Source of the DNA: Epiperipatus broadwayi
Taxonomy: Eukaryota; Onychophora; Udeonychophora; Euonychophora; Peripatidae
Direction: 5' to 3'
Length of the DNA stretch: 64,000 nt
NCBI GenBank assembly: GCA_028023455.1
Contig: JAQFVV010000013.1
Coordinates: 7,148,188 to 7,212,187 of the forward strand
The translations under genes and the position numbers were made by a program. This document shows, piece by piece, positions 1 through 11,654 of this stretch. The notes under the pieces were generated by a model. The model was not told the origin of the DNA. It made no database searches and worked only from the letters and a program-made list of their open reading frames with translations. Positions within the stretch are counted from its first letter, which is position 1. Each line of letters begins with the position of its first letter.

Positions 1-1900
1 CATCAGGGGAAATGAAGCAATGAAAACTATATATATATTAGTATAAAATATAATAATTGATGTAACTGGTATAAAAATTTCTCTTTCTTCTTTTGGTGAT
101 TTGATTGGCTTGATTTGCACTTTGAACGGATTACTCTCTTATATTATTTTAATAAATTTAAATTTGCTTCTTCCCATATACTAACGCATATCAAAATGTT
201 TAACTTTTTAAAAATTTGACAACACATTAAAATTTGGTAAAATATTATTAAAAATAATATTTTATTTTATTTGTTTAAAATGATCTTTAAAAAAAATTAT
301 TTCTATTGAATTAAAAAACCATTTGTTCAATTAAAATTAATTATTAAAAATAAATACAGTAATTACGTATGCGTCTCAATGTAATAAAAGAAAAGAGTGC
401 GAATTTAGGAGAAGATCGTCTGATAGTTTGCTTTTGGGGGGAAAAAAAGAAAAGAAAATGGTAAAAGGCAAATGGTGTAAATTTGATAAGCTTATTTTAA
501 AATAGTTAACAAGTAAACTGATTACCACAAAGTTTGCTATAAACGTAAAAATAACCTAGTGGTATTTAATTATAAGATGAATTGCTAAATTTAAAAGTCT
601 GTTCAAGTCGGCTGGCCAAGTGGATCAAATCACCGGTAAAAATTTTCCAATATTACATTTTTAAAATGTCGGAGCTTCCCAGTTTAAAAGAATTAATTGC
701 AAGAGTTTGGTATGTTTTAAAATGTTTATTATTCTACAATTTGGAAAAATTAAATAAGTATTTTAATTACAGAAGTTTTATGAATATGAAAATTTGCTTT
801 TTAAAAAAAAAGAAGAAGTTTAAATTAACGTAAAATGTTAAAGTTATCAACATAGTTTAATATTTCCATTTCTAATTCTAATAAAAATATAGTATTGATT
901 GATATTTAACTTTACAATGCCAGTAATATATTTGCTAGTTAATTTGTTTAACATTTGGATAATAAACAGTCTTCAAATAATTAATCAAAGCTATTTTCTA
1001 ATTTTGTCGTCAGTTTGGAATGATTAAATTAATTGCTATAATTGGTATTCCTAGATTTAAGCATGGATAAATAAATATTAGCATGGATGTGATAAACTTG
1101 GAACATTTTTAATAGAGAAATGTAGAAATTAATAACTTATGAAAAACATTTTCATTTAAGTTCTGCGTGTCATGTTTTGAAATTGTTTCATGTTTATGGA
1201 GCCACGTAAAATCGTTAATCTAATAGTGATTATAATAACTAATACAAATGGATAAAATTGCATGTATGGAATTTAACTATAATTATAGCTATTGCTTCGT
1301 ATATTTATTGTTTGACACATCATACATGGATTCCACGGATCATATTTAGAGTTGGAAAATGCTATACAATCCAATTTGTGATACACACACCTGCTAGAAT
1401 TCATGTATTGAACTATAAAATGCTATACATTTAATTTATATCATACACACACACCTGTTAAATTTTATGTATTTGATGAATAATGCATTACTTTAATTTT
1501 ATCATTATATGAACTTGCATGTGAAGTTCATAAGTTATATTTTATTAAGTTTAAATTAATAGGGGTTGAATAAAATATTTATTCAAGAGAATAGCGCTTG
1601 CGAAAAAGCTTGAAAAGTACTAAATGAATTCATGAGATGTATCAATCTTTATGAGGTATTTTGTGAGTCTTTCCAGATTTATATTTCTATACTAATATTA
1701 CTTATACTATATTACATATGTTTTATTTTAAGCAAGATAAGTTAGTACATTAGTTGTCCTGATTAGCGTAACATTTTATTATGCAAGAACCCACATTTGC
1801 TAAAGTGTTAGTGTTTTCTGAATGGTCAGAATAACTGAGGAGGATGATTTTGCACTTTAATGTGAAGTAAATAGTAATGTTGTTTTATAATGTTAAAGGG
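1..1900. other. AT-rich intergenic DNA, nothing recognised
   Basis: No coding similarity, RNA gene or repeat structure is visible on either strand. An 83-codon frame at 582-833 has no recognisable motif and ends in a lysine run from poly-A, so I treat it as chance. Short CA runs occur at 1383-1390 and 1445-1454. Confidence 0.5.
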
Positions 1901-1904
1901 CATT

Positions 1905-2091
1905 AATCTGTGCTGGTGGTTAATCCGCAGATTACTTAATTGCCATTTTTTGTATTTTACACTCATTCCTGTGCTGGTGATTAATCCGCGGAATGGTGTA
2001 CTTGTACTTATTGCTTTATGACGGTGTATAAATCCACAAAACGTTTAGTGTTATTTAATTCCTACGTGTAGATGAATGCATCCACAGGAAT
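1905..2091. repeat. Cluster of three short hairpins, two sharing a loop
   Basis: Three imperfect inverted repeats sit at 1905-1933, 1964-1995 and 2058-2091. The first two share the central sequence TGCTGGTGRTTAATCCGC but carry different complementary arms: AATC/GATT in the first and CATTCC/GGAATG in the second. The third has ATTCCT/AGGAAT arms with an inner GTG/CAC pairing and a different loop. Between the second and third, near 2021-2040, lies a looser relative (GGTGTATAAATCCAC). Repeated loops with changed but still paired arms suggest a structured repeat unit. I do not recognise the family. Confidence 0.5.
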
Positions 2092-2095
2092 ATGT

Positions 2096-3530
2096 TTTAC
2101 TTCATAGATATAAGTTGGGCAAAGTATTTTAGTTAATCTGCTAAATCATCTTCTTTCATTTGTAAGTATAATTTATACGTTAGATCATCAAATTGTAGCA
2201 GGACATCCTATTCAAGTTACTTCATAATAATTAACTGTTGGTTGATTATTATTTACCGGAACGTAAGTTTAAATTTTCACTTTATTCAATGATTGCATTA
2301 TAGCTAAATCCTACAGACATAATATTATTTATTATATTATTATAAGTTTACGGCATGGATGTATTGAATCTGGAAATGACGTTAAATATTTCATGAGTTG
2401 ATGCTGAATTTAGTATAATTTCCTCAATATTCATTATATCAAATTGAAATATAAAGTATGATTAGGTTTTTAAAAACTGTACCTATGAGATGTTATTGAA
2501 GAAAGTCGATGGAATTATAATTTATTTATTTTAGTTGTTTATTTATGTCTTAATTATAACATTGGAATTAATTACTTATTATTCATAAATTTGTAAATAA
2601 ACGTTGATTTATAATTAAACTTACTGTGCCGTTGCTATGTGTCATTCGTAAAATCAGAAATCATAAACCTTGGATAGAGCATACATTGAAGTACATACTA
2701 TCGTCAACATGATATAAGAGTTTATTGATATTTTTTGAGAAAACATTTGGATGCTTTTCGTCTTTGGTAGTTTATGATGTGTAAGGTACAATAAAATCCC
2801 ATTTACCTTTTCCATCATTTTGGCTTTGCGTAGTTGATTCTAGTATACAATATAAATTAATTATTAAACTTGTAAACAGATTTACCAAATAATGACATGA
2901 TTGAATATATTTACTTAACGTTTTTAAATTGTCATTTGTCAGTATAATAAGAGTCTCAGTAATATAGTAAATAATAAAAAAAGAACCCAAGTATTTATGT
3001 TTATTTATTGCAAAGCTTTACCTGGACTAGCATTTGTATTAAAAATCATATAGATGGTTTAAAATTTCATAATCTTATGTAGTTCTACAAATTATGCCAT
3101 CTTGTACATGGTCGGCCATCGGGTCTCATACAATAAAAAATCGCAAATTAAGGTTTGAAAAATAATAACATTACACTTATAATTTGTTTAATGTATTTTA
3201 TCATACTACTATGATAGTTCTTCACGGTACACCCTGGCTGCGATCAAATTAAATTATAAAAAGTTTATGTTAGATCATTAGTTTGGTCTGTGGTAAGTTG
3301 CTCCAGATGTTGGTTGTGGTCTTTGGTGCATAAAATAGATAGCATGATATGCTTTTGGATACAGCTCTTAATAGCTGACAATGTGCAGCGAGAATTGATC
3401 AGTGATAGAAATTACGATTTTTAGCGCACTTATGTTATGTAGTTGGGACCACACAATTAATGGTTACAATTTTTAGTGTCGCAACGTGTTTGGCACGATA
3501 GGTAGTTGATAGGGCAAGCGAATGGTTACA
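2096..3530. other. AT-rich intergenic DNA, nothing recognised
   Basis: No protein motif, RNA or repeat recognised. The 72-codon minus-strand frame at 2772-2990 has no family features. The stretch ends in a short TA tract at about 3531-3541 that abuts a truncated PLE. Confidence 0.45.
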
Positions 3531-3540
3531 ATATATATAT

Positions 3541-4303
3541 ATGTTAATTAAACCAATTGAAACTAGAGGTTTTATTCCATATGAATCACATGTACCTATG
3601 TGTCATAAGCTGTCTGGATTGAAATCATTCTTATTTCGAAATGAAAAATTATGCAAATATTCTAGTGATAAAATTAAAAATGTACATTTATTTGTTAATG
3701 TCTTGTTAAAAATTGGCTATTATAAAAATGCTATTGCTAATATTATTAAAGGATTTAAAAGAAATCAACACTATAATAAAATTAAAAATAAAAATATCAA
3801 AATGAAATGGATTTCAATGCCATTTATATCAGATGAGCATGTCAAGTTTATTAGGAAAATTTATAATGGTTTGTGTCATATTGCTTTTTTCTCTACAAAT
3901 AACATAAATAGATTGCTTAATAATTCTAAAATTCAAAATTCAAAGTTTAATCAAAATTCTATTATATATAGATTGATATGTGGATGCGGCGTACAATACA
4001 TTGGTGAATCTAAGTGTACATTTGAGAAGAGAATAAAAGAACATATGCTTTTATATAATAGAATTCAAAAAGAGAATCAATATGGAACAGATGTAAATAA
4101 ACCTTCATCATCTGTTATTTGATCATAATAAATCTTGTCAATATGGATTTAAATTTGATTATAAAAATATGAAAATTATTCAAATTGAACGTTGTCATAA
4201 TAAACGTAAAATAAAAGAGGCTATGTTGATTTCAAGAAATCGTCAAATGTTAATGAATCACCAGTCATCAAATGTTAAGATAACAGAATTGTGGGAAATC
4301 TGA
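3541..4303 (+). pseudogene. Penelope-like element, C-terminal RT region plus GIY-YIG endonuclease (family 1), frameshifted
   Basis: This is the 3' part of a Penelope-like retroelement ORF. PLEs encode a reverse transcriptase fused to a C-terminal GIY-YIG nuclease. The frame from 3541 gives 193 residues. The start ATG is only the first in-frame codon after a TA tract, so the real 5' end (RT fingers and palm) is missing. Residues around 135-170 carry the nuclease signature: YRLIC followed by a C-x-C pair, then QYIGES and FEKRIKEH, with the expected catalytic Arg and Glu. The frame stops at 4120, but the same protein continues in the +2 frame (HHLLFDHNKSCQYGFKFD and onward to LWEI) and ends at a TGA at 4301-4303, so a single frameshift lies near 4100-4120. 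Known of the family: the nuclease nicks target DNA. Inferred here: a dead, 5'-truncated copy. It is clearly a different family from the copies at 22.3 kb and 42-47 kb. Confidence 0.85.
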
Positions 4304-4640
4304 ATTGAACTATGGGTATTGTTAAGGGTTGTCTCGTTTTGATTATTCAACGTTATATAGTTGATAAGGACTACAAAGTGTATAGTCGAAAGTACTTCTA
4401 AAAGAATATAATTTATATAAATTGTACTGTATTTTGATATATATATTGATTTGTATATTACATATATTGTGAAACGAATACAGATATCAAACTTTATTTA
4501 TTACATATATATATATTGTGATATGTTTATAGCAATACCTCATCAGAAGTTAACCAAAGTGAATTATATATATATGTTATGTGTGTAGCAATACCTCATT
4601 AGGGAAAGTTAACCATAGAGAACTATATATATATATATTT
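4304..4640. repeat. PLE 3' tail and two degenerate units between TA tracts
   Basis: After the PLE stop the sequence runs into short TA tracts at about 4503-4516, 4565-4574 and 4623-4640. Between them lie two related units (about 4517-4563 and 4575-4622), each with AGCAATACCTCATYAG followed by AAGTTAACCA. On the minus strand the first reads CTGATGAGGTATTGCT and the second CTAATGAGGTATTGCT. CTGATGA is the 5' core of a hammerhead ribozyme, but the matching GAAA half is absent from both, so they are at most half-motifs. Confidence 0.5.
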
Positions 4641-5202
4641 GTGTTGTGAATGTAGTAGATTGTTCGTTATTATTATTATATTATTACAGCAGTAACAAAT
4701 TTAGAAGATTAAGAAGTCTTAAATGTAATTTTTCATGAGACAGTATAACCTGTTACATAAAATTTTTTATATAAGGATTTCCATATTTAGGGATTTGCTA
4801 CCTCAATCCCCTCCTCACAAATATGGAAAGATCTAGAAAACTTGGTTTAAATGGCCAATTTTATAAAATCTTTTTTTATTGCCACGTCTTATAGTTTGAT
4901 CATTTATATGGTAAAAATAAATCTAATTTTGGCAATGATTATAAATCTGAAGATAACAATGATAATAAAATAAGCAGTTCAATTCTTTTCTAAATGCAGA
5001 AATATGGAATTTGAGAATTTTGATTAATATAGCATCTTCAAGACCTGAATAGCAAATAACAATTGTATTAAAAATTGTCATGGTTTAAAATTTGTATATC
5101 TGTTTAAGGAAATTTATCATGCTGAGAAAAGTATTAAACAGATAATTTCTCTGAAGAAAAAACATGGTATTTAATTTCAATTTCTACATATATCAATAAA
5201 AG
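4641..5202. other. AT-rich DNA, nothing recognised
   Basis: No motif, RNA gene or clear repeat seen between the PLE tail and the palindromic MITE. Confidence 0.4.
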
Positions 5203-5507
5203 ATTGAAATTAAACTGAGAGAGTGCAAACCTCTCAAGTGCTTAGCCAATCAGATCACAAATACTGAGACAGAGAATTTAACAAGAAAAGAGTGGTTCCA
5301 CTCTCTTCTTTACTTGTCTTTCTATATATCCAAGCCAGTCCAAAGACTTAGATATGAAAGCATAAATCATAAATATCTTCACACTCAACTCACTGAATAA
5401 AGAAGAGAGTGGAATCACTCTTTTCTTGTTAAATTCTCTGTCTCAGTATTTGTGATCTGATTGGCTAAGCGCTTGAGAGGTTTGCACTCTCTCAGTTTAA
5501 TTTCAAT
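5203..5507. mobile_element. Palindromic MITE / foldback element, 110-bp arms
   Basis: The left arm at 5203-5312 and right arm at 5398-5507 are near-perfect reverse complements; the few differences I see include AAGTGC/AAGCGC and GGTTCC/GGAATC. The 85-bp loop has no coding potential. The arms begin ATTGAAATTAAACTGAGAG. The pairing runs out to the very ends, so no direct target-site duplication can be separated by eye. It resembles a miniature inverted-repeat element mobilised by some DNA transposase; the superfamily cannot be assigned. Confidence 0.85.
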
Positions 5508-6360
5508 ACCATCTGCGCTTTGTAAAATAAATATTATTTAAATAAAAGATTGGTAAAATTAAAAATTGTTTTGTAAGATTATATCTGATACATTTTATTA
5601 GTACTTATACTTCAACATTAGTTTCAAAAAGTTTTATTCCTTATTGAAAAGTATTACTAAATTAAAACTAAGAAAAAAAATTGTTTTTCTTGAAGATTTT
5701 AATGCATTGGCTAAAATAAACTTTAAATTATGATTCCCTATAATTGGGAATGTTAGTATTGGTATTGATATAACACCCACATAGAATTAATGTGTAATTA
5801 ATAATATTCATATTGGTATTTATGCAATACATAGATTGACTATCAAGAACATTTTATAAATAATTGTGACAAAAAAGCTTAAATGCGTCCACAGTCAAAA
5901 CAATGGTATCCTATCTATTATGTTATAGATGAAGTAGGAATGTAAAAGAAATTCAAATTATATATAATCTTATATGAGTCATTACCCCCAAAAAATAAAT
6001 CTCTGGAGAATGACTGCATTATGTACATGGCTTCTGCTGATAGATGTCTCTTGCAGATATTCCCTGTATCAGTCTGACAATCTTTCTCATTGAGTAAAGT
6101 TGTGGTACTACATAGTAAATGTTTTTATTAAATGTGCTTCACTTATTTATCAATTTTTGGAATGGCTGAAAAGTTGGAACAACCTAAAATTCTGTTTTCT
6201 GTTAGGGAAAACAGTTGTCATACTTGAAACAGCTTACAAACAAACTGCTCTAAGAAAAATATAAGTTTACAGTGGTTTAATGGAAGTATCAAATTGATCA
6301 CTTCCCAAAAATATGTGGTGAATAAATCCTATGTCAAGACAATGCTGTTTTTATGCAAAT
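5508..6360. other. AT-rich DNA upstream of mariner relic
   Basis: Nothing clearly readable. The last part may hold the decayed N-terminal half of the mariner element that follows, but no motif survives well enough to claim it. Confidence 0.35.
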
Positions 6361-6741
6361 AATATTGTTTACTTGGAATTCATTCATAATGATCAGGTAT
6401 TTTATCTATAAGTTTTGAAACATTTGTGTGATGCAATAAAATGAAAACATTCTAATTTGTGACAAAGTGTGAAATACAAGCTTCACCATGACAACATTCC
6501 AGCATTCAAAGCATATAAATTTGAAACAATTTTTAAATAAAAATGACATTACCCATATTCATTCAATCTTATTCCATGTGACTTCTTTTTATTCCCTCAA
6601 ATGAAAAAATTCCTCAATTTTTTTCTTTTTGCAGACTTAGAAGTGGTGAAGGCATTAAAAGGCATCACTTTGTAAGAATTTCAGGAATACTTCAAAAAGC
6701 AAAAAACACATTTTGACCAGTGCTTTGCATTAAATGATAAA
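6361..6741 (+). pseudogene. mariner-type transposase relic (C-terminal half)
   Basis: One continuous reading frame (phase of 6361) with several stop codons still reads as the catalytic C-terminal half of a mariner transposase, the DDE/D enzyme that cuts and pastes Tc1/mariner elements. Visible landmarks are NIVYLEFIH (6361-6387), LHHDN at 6481-6495 carrying the second catalytic Asp, HYPYSFNLIPCDFFLFP ending at 6597 with the third Asp, and EFQEYFKKQKTHFDQCF near 6675-6725. Mariners have 34 residues between the last two Asp; here the count is 29, so about five codons are lost. In-frame stops fall soon after NDQVFYL, twice just before HYPYS, and before EFQEY. The first catalytic Asp region is unrecognisable. 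There is no frameshift, only substitutions and small deletions: an old, inactive copy. Terminal repeats were not found. Confidence 0.8.
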
Positions 6742-7091
6742 AAAAATTCACTTTGTAATATCTAAATACACAATTCTTTATTACAAATTTTCAGGGATTT
6801 CCCACATATGCACTGATTGTTAAACCTTTTCAGTATACTCCAGTATTTAAATAATGTACTGGAAATAAGTGTTCTATCCTAAGCATAATGGTAAAAAATG
6901 TGCTATTTGTTTTTTTAATCATTATTTTTTTTCTTTATTTTCTATACATTGATTATTAAGAAAATATAATTAATAATTCCTTTCTTTTACATTTTATTCA
7001 TTGCAACATATTGTTTCTATAAATAATTGTATTTCTTTCCTTATATTTTAAACTGCCCAGCAGTCTTCATATTTAAATATTTTGTAGATTT

Positions 7092-7135
7092 ATATATCTC
7101 TGATGAAGACTGTTTTACAGTCAAAACTGTAAGAA
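7092..7135 (+). ncRNA. Hammerhead-ribozyme-like motif, one core base changed
   Basis: CTGATGA at 7100-7106 is followed by a six-pair hairpin (GACTGT 7108-7113, ACAGTC 7117-7122) and then AAAA at 7123-7126, where a hammerhead needs GAAA. The preceding base is C, so the loss could be an ordinary CpG decay (TCGAAA to TCAAAA). Hammerhead motifs are known in the tails of Penelope-like elements. Stems I and III are not clear, so this is a decayed candidate only. Confidence 0.4.
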
Positions 7136-8549
7136 AAGAAATTAAAATTATTTTGCAGAAGCAATATGTTAGATTGAATAAAGTTTAAAAGAAAAAGGTT
7201 GTTGATTAAATTTTTAGAAGAAACTGGTACTGGTGGTTAAGTTTCAAGAACTGCTAACATTAAAATTTTCAATTTGAATTTTCAAAATGGTTACTGATGC
7301 CTGGAGATCTGCTTTTAAGTTTATTAAGAACTAAATTATAATCACCTCTTTGACGAAGATTGTATTATTAAAGACCTAGTTAAAAGACTATATGATATTC
7401 TCTATTTAGACAAATAATAAAATAAACTTGCAGCTTCATAAGCTATGTAAAAATTTTGACAAGTAGAACTAATAATGATTGGCATATTAAAGCAGCAAAT
7501 TTGCTGATTGTACTTACTAAAAGCAACATTTTAATATTGAAAATAATATATGAACCTAAAAATGATATCATAATTCTATTAAATCAGTCTGTCTATTCTT
7601 TTATATGATAATATTTTAAACAGACAAAGATGAAATAATATTATAATAATACAATTTATATTACTACATTTATTAAAATATTTGTTATATTAAATTATTT
7701 ATACTTAGACAAAAAAAAAAGCATCATGCAGAGATAACTTAAGTACCTACCATACATACAATCTGGTTGATAAACCAATTAAATCATTGAGCAAATTGGC
7801 TTTATTGTCTTAGTAAATACAATCTGGGGTTTAAATCTGGGAAGAATAATTTGTTTTACAGAGAAGCTTAATATTCTTGTTTTCAATAACTGGCCCGTAG
7901 CCAACCCAGTTAATCTTCCAATATTAGTCAGTGAATAGTGTCTATTTTTAATTATAAGATTAAAACTTCAAAACAATTCCAAATCATTATTATTACAAAA
8001 TTAGTCAAGCTGATGGCTTCTACTGTTCCTCTGTGAGAAAATAATGGAGACTTTTGAAAAAGAGTGTTTATTTTTACACTTGAAATATAATTGCTCTTTG
8101 TAATTTTCAATGTGCAAAGCTTGACGAAATATGTGAATAAGTAGTAATGATACTTTAGCTTCAAAACTATTGAATTTTTTTAAAGAAGACAGATGTTAAA
8201 GATGCTCCTATTATTTCAGTCTATATAAACAAGCAGAGTATGAAAGGTTGCAATAATTATCATGAAACATTATTATTTACAAAAAAAAAATTTCAGAAAT
8301 TTTATTGAATAATATTAATTCCAGGCATAAATTATTGATTAACTGATAAAGAATAGTTTTAGAAAATCTCAATTTAGTATTACAAATATCGCTTTCATCA
8401 AATAAATGCCAAAACGTGACTTCAATAAAGTTGTGATGTATGTATTGTTTTGTTGATTTGTTCAAGGCAATAGAAGTTTAAAAACAATTGATTGTTCATG
8501 TAAATTTATTTATATTGTATGATTCCTATAGGTTGGTGAATGAGAAAGT
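7136..8549. other. AT-rich DNA, nothing firmly recognised
   Basis: No feature I can name. At 7831-7846 there is a weak tRNA B-box look-alike (GGGGTTTAAATCTGGG) without a matching A box. The minus-strand frames at 7952-8164 and 8277-8465 show no family features. Confidence 0.35.
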
Positions 8550-8740
8550 ATTATTAATGGTAAAGGAAAGTTTGAAGGAACTGAAATAATAATTGGTGTT
8601 AAACAGGGAAGTGCATGAGCTCCAATTTCATTTTCAATTTTTATGACATTATTTTTAAAAACATTTAATATCAGCTTTATAAAATAGGTATCAAGATTAT
8701 TATAATAAAGATTAGATGGTAGGATTTTTAATATCAACTG
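8550..8740 (+). pseudogene. LINE reverse-transcriptase scrap (motif B region)
   Basis: The plus-strand frame reads FEGTEIIIGVKQGSA, a stop, then APISFSIFMTLFLKTFN. This matches the conserved GVKQG-x-x-LAPxLFSIF segment of non-LTR retrotransposon reverse transcriptases (motif B, after the first catalytic Asp region). Only about 50 residues are readable. The YADD motif and the other domains were not found nearby. The Trp/Leu position is a TGA stop, so the copy is dead. The clade cannot be set from this piece. Confidence 0.6.
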
Positions 8741-9228
8741 GTTAATTATCTACTTCAGTAAAACTATGTGTGTGTAAGTCTATTATTCTAACAAATTTAT
8801 GTATAGAAATGAATCATGTATTTTCTATCAACCAGTTTTCTGATTCCTAATAGCCTGTTACTGAATCTATTTTGGAAAAAACCACCACATCTTCAGTTAA
8901 AATGTAAAATAAATGAAGAGTCATACATTTTCTAAAAAAAAAAAAAAGTAATTTATGACGATTTTTGAACATGGTTTTCATGTAAAAAAACAGATCTTGG
9001 TTAAATTAAAAAGATTATTTATATAGTAGGAATGGATAAAATTAATTTTCTTTATCAAAATGTATATTCTATAGTTTGTACATATTGGAATGAGAGAAAG
9101 CAAATAGAGCAGAATGAATGACTGAAATTAGGCAATTTGCTGAAAATTTCTAGAAAAATAATGTAGCTGCTGAATAGAGTTAAAGTTTAGCATCACAAGA
9201 TGTTAATGTAAATAGAATAAAAAAGTAG
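8741..9228. other. AT-rich DNA, nothing recognised
   Basis: May include decayed LINE sequence continuing from the RT scrap, but no motif is legible. It ends at the TA tract bordering the satellite. Confidence 0.35.
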
Positions 9229-9240
9229 TAATATATATAT

Positions 9241-9417
9241 ATGACAATAGATGGTGTTATACCAAAAACACCTTCAAGCGTTTGTTTACATAAATGTCAG
9301 AGCGAGTATTTCACTATCTCTAACTTAATTTCCACCTTCAGATCATGATTTCAAGCTATTTGCTATCGTCAGTGAAGGACAGGATTAAGAAACTAGATCT
9401 AAAACACAAACTTGTGG
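9241..9417 (-). repeat. Inverted leading segment of the 400-bp satellite
   Basis: This block is the reverse complement of the portion of the satellite unit found at about 10020-10190. It runs from the TA tract at 9231-9242 to about 9417, where the orientation flips and the direct array begins. The array therefore starts with an inverted partial unit. Confidence 0.85.
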
Positions 9418-11032
9418 TTTTTGTTTTTCATAAATGTACCTTTGAGGTCTTTCTTGCAATGATATATATTGCAGAGACTTCTACTATGTGGTGATGCTGA
9501 ACTGATATCAGACCCATGTAGCTATCTGGCATGCTATGCTGAGTTTGAAGACATTACGTGTCTAAAAGATTCACGCTTGCAAGTTGAATAGAAACTGTTT
9601 CTTAAATGCTCAGAGTTTGTGTTTTAGATCTAGTTTCTTAATCCTGTCCTTCACTGATGATAGCAAATAGCTTGAAATCATGATCTGAAGGTAGAAATTA
9701 AGTTAGAGATAGTGAAATACTCACTCTGACATTTATGTAAACAAACGCTTGAAGGTGTTTTTGGTATAACACCATCTATTGTCGTAAATACAAGCGTATG
9801 CAAGTTTTTAACTTGTGTTTTTTGTTTTTCATAAATGTACCTTTGAGGTCTTTCTTGCAATGATATATATTGCAGAGACTTCTACTACGTGGTGATGCTG
9901 AACTGATATCAGACCCATGTAGCTATCTGGCATGCTATGCTGAGTTTGAAGACATTACGTGTCTAAAAGATTCACGCTTGCAAGCTGAATAGAAACTGTT
10001 TCTTAAATGCTCAGAGTTTGTGTTTTAGATCTAGTTTCTTAATCCTGTCCTTCACTGACGATAGCAAATAGCTTGAAATCATGATCTGAAGGTAGAAATT
10101 AAGTTAGAGATAATGAAATACTCGCTCTGACATTTATGTAAACAAATGCTTGAAGGTGTTTTTGGTATAACGCCATCTATTGTCATAAATACAAGCGTAT
10201 GCAAGTTTTTAACTTGTGTTTTTTGTTTTTCATAGATGTACCTTTGAGGTCATTCTTGCAATGATATATATTGCAGAGACTTCTAATATGTGGTGATGCT
10301 GAACTGATATCAGACCCATGTAGCTATCTGGCATGCTATGCTGAGTTTGAAGACATTACATGTCTAAAAGATTTACGCTTGCAAGCTGAATAGAAACTGT
10401 TTTCTAAATGCTCAGAGTTTGTTTTAGATCTAGTTTTTTAATCCTGTCCTTCACTGACGATAGCAAATAGCTTGAAATCATGATCTGAAGGTGGAAATTA
10501 AGTTAGAGATAGTGAAATGCTCACTCTGACGGTTATGTAAACAAACGCTTGAAGGTGTTTTTGGTATAACGCCATCTATTGTCATAAATACAAGCGTATG
10601 CAAGTTTTTAACTTGTGTTTTTTGTTTTTCATAAATGTACCTTTGAGGTCTTTCTTGCAATGATATATATTGCAGAGACTTCTACTATGTGGTGATGCTG
10701 AACTGATATCAGACCCATGTAGCTATCTGGCATGCTATGCTGAGTTTGAAGACATTACGTGTCTAAAAGATTCATGCTTGCAAGCTGAATAGAAACTGTT
10801 TCTTAAACGCTCAGAGTTTGTGTTTTAGATCTAGTTTCTTAATCCTGTCCTTCACTGATGATAGAAAATAGCTTGAAATCATGATCTGAAGGTGGAAATT
10901 AAGTTAGAGATAGTGAAATACTCGCTCTGACGTTTATGTAAACAAACGCTTGAAGGTGTTTTTGGTATAACGCCATCTATTGTCATAAATACAAGCGTAT
11001 GCAAGTTTTTAACTTGTGTTTTTTGTTTTTCA
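9418..11032 (+). repeat. Tandem satellite, about four copies of a 400-bp unit
   Basis: The sequence beginning TTAATCCTGTCCTTCACTGA recurs at 9638, 10039, 10438 and 10839, giving spacings of 401, 399 and 401 bp. Units differ by scattered single bases, many of them CpG/TpG alternations (for example GATGATAG versus GACGATAG). The right end falls in a TA tract at 11033-11043. Short minus-strand frames of about 60 codons recur in each unit (9678-9860, 10478-10660, 10879-11085) and share sequence only because the DNA repeats; they have no recognisable domain. The unit matches no family I know. Confidence 0.9.
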
Positions 11033-11240
11033 TATATATATATGAACATATTTGTGTTTAATGGAATGGGTGGATATTTATGCAAAACTCATTATTCGCT
11101 GTCCTTTGATTTTGTCTTTTTTAATTACATTCAGGAATTATATTTATTTACAAGTGGCTGCTAATAATAATGATGTTAGTGATATATATATATATATATT
11201 ACAGCCTTAGTAAATATTACTATATATATATATTAAAGCA
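11033..11240. repeat. TA tracts
   Basis: Three short TA tracts at about 11033-11043, 11184-11200 and 11220-11232, separated by unique AT-rich sequence. Several repeats in this window end at tracts of this kind. Confidence 0.8.
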
Positions 11241-11654
11241 AACAAGAGTTAATCTTCTTGTTCTATCTAGATAGTTCTTTTTAAAAGTAGAACAATTTAA
11301 ACCTACAAATGTTTTATTTTAGGTAGATTTACAGCTGATATTCACCCTTTGCAATACATGTATTTTCTTTTGAAAATATCCATAAAAATAATCTAGTTTA
11401 CTTTATCACGTGTTTTATTATATTCAGCAATCCAATATTAAATTCTCTTTCTTATATATATAAATCTCTTCATTAACTCCTAAAACTTCAACTGCCCTCA
11501 TTGCCACTCTACTATTTTTATTTACCCTTAAAACGTTTCATAATAAAATTTATCTTTTAGACGACTAATTATTTAAATTATTATTTTCATGTGAAATCTT
11601 TCTGCAAAGTTTTCATTTGGTTGCATTAAATCGTTTTCTTTGAGTAAAGTAAAA

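Noticed and set aside
582-833. 83-codon plus-strand ORF
   Set aside because: Low-complexity, lysine-rich end from poly-A, and no recognisable family.
7831-7846. B-box-like GGGGTTTAAATCTGGG; also GGGTTTGAATCCC at 29899
   Set aside because: No A box at the right distance and no cloverleaf pairing.
9678-11085. Three similar ~60-codon minus-strand proteins
   Set aside because: They recur only because the DNA is a tandem satellite; the frame varies at stop and start positions and no domain is visible.
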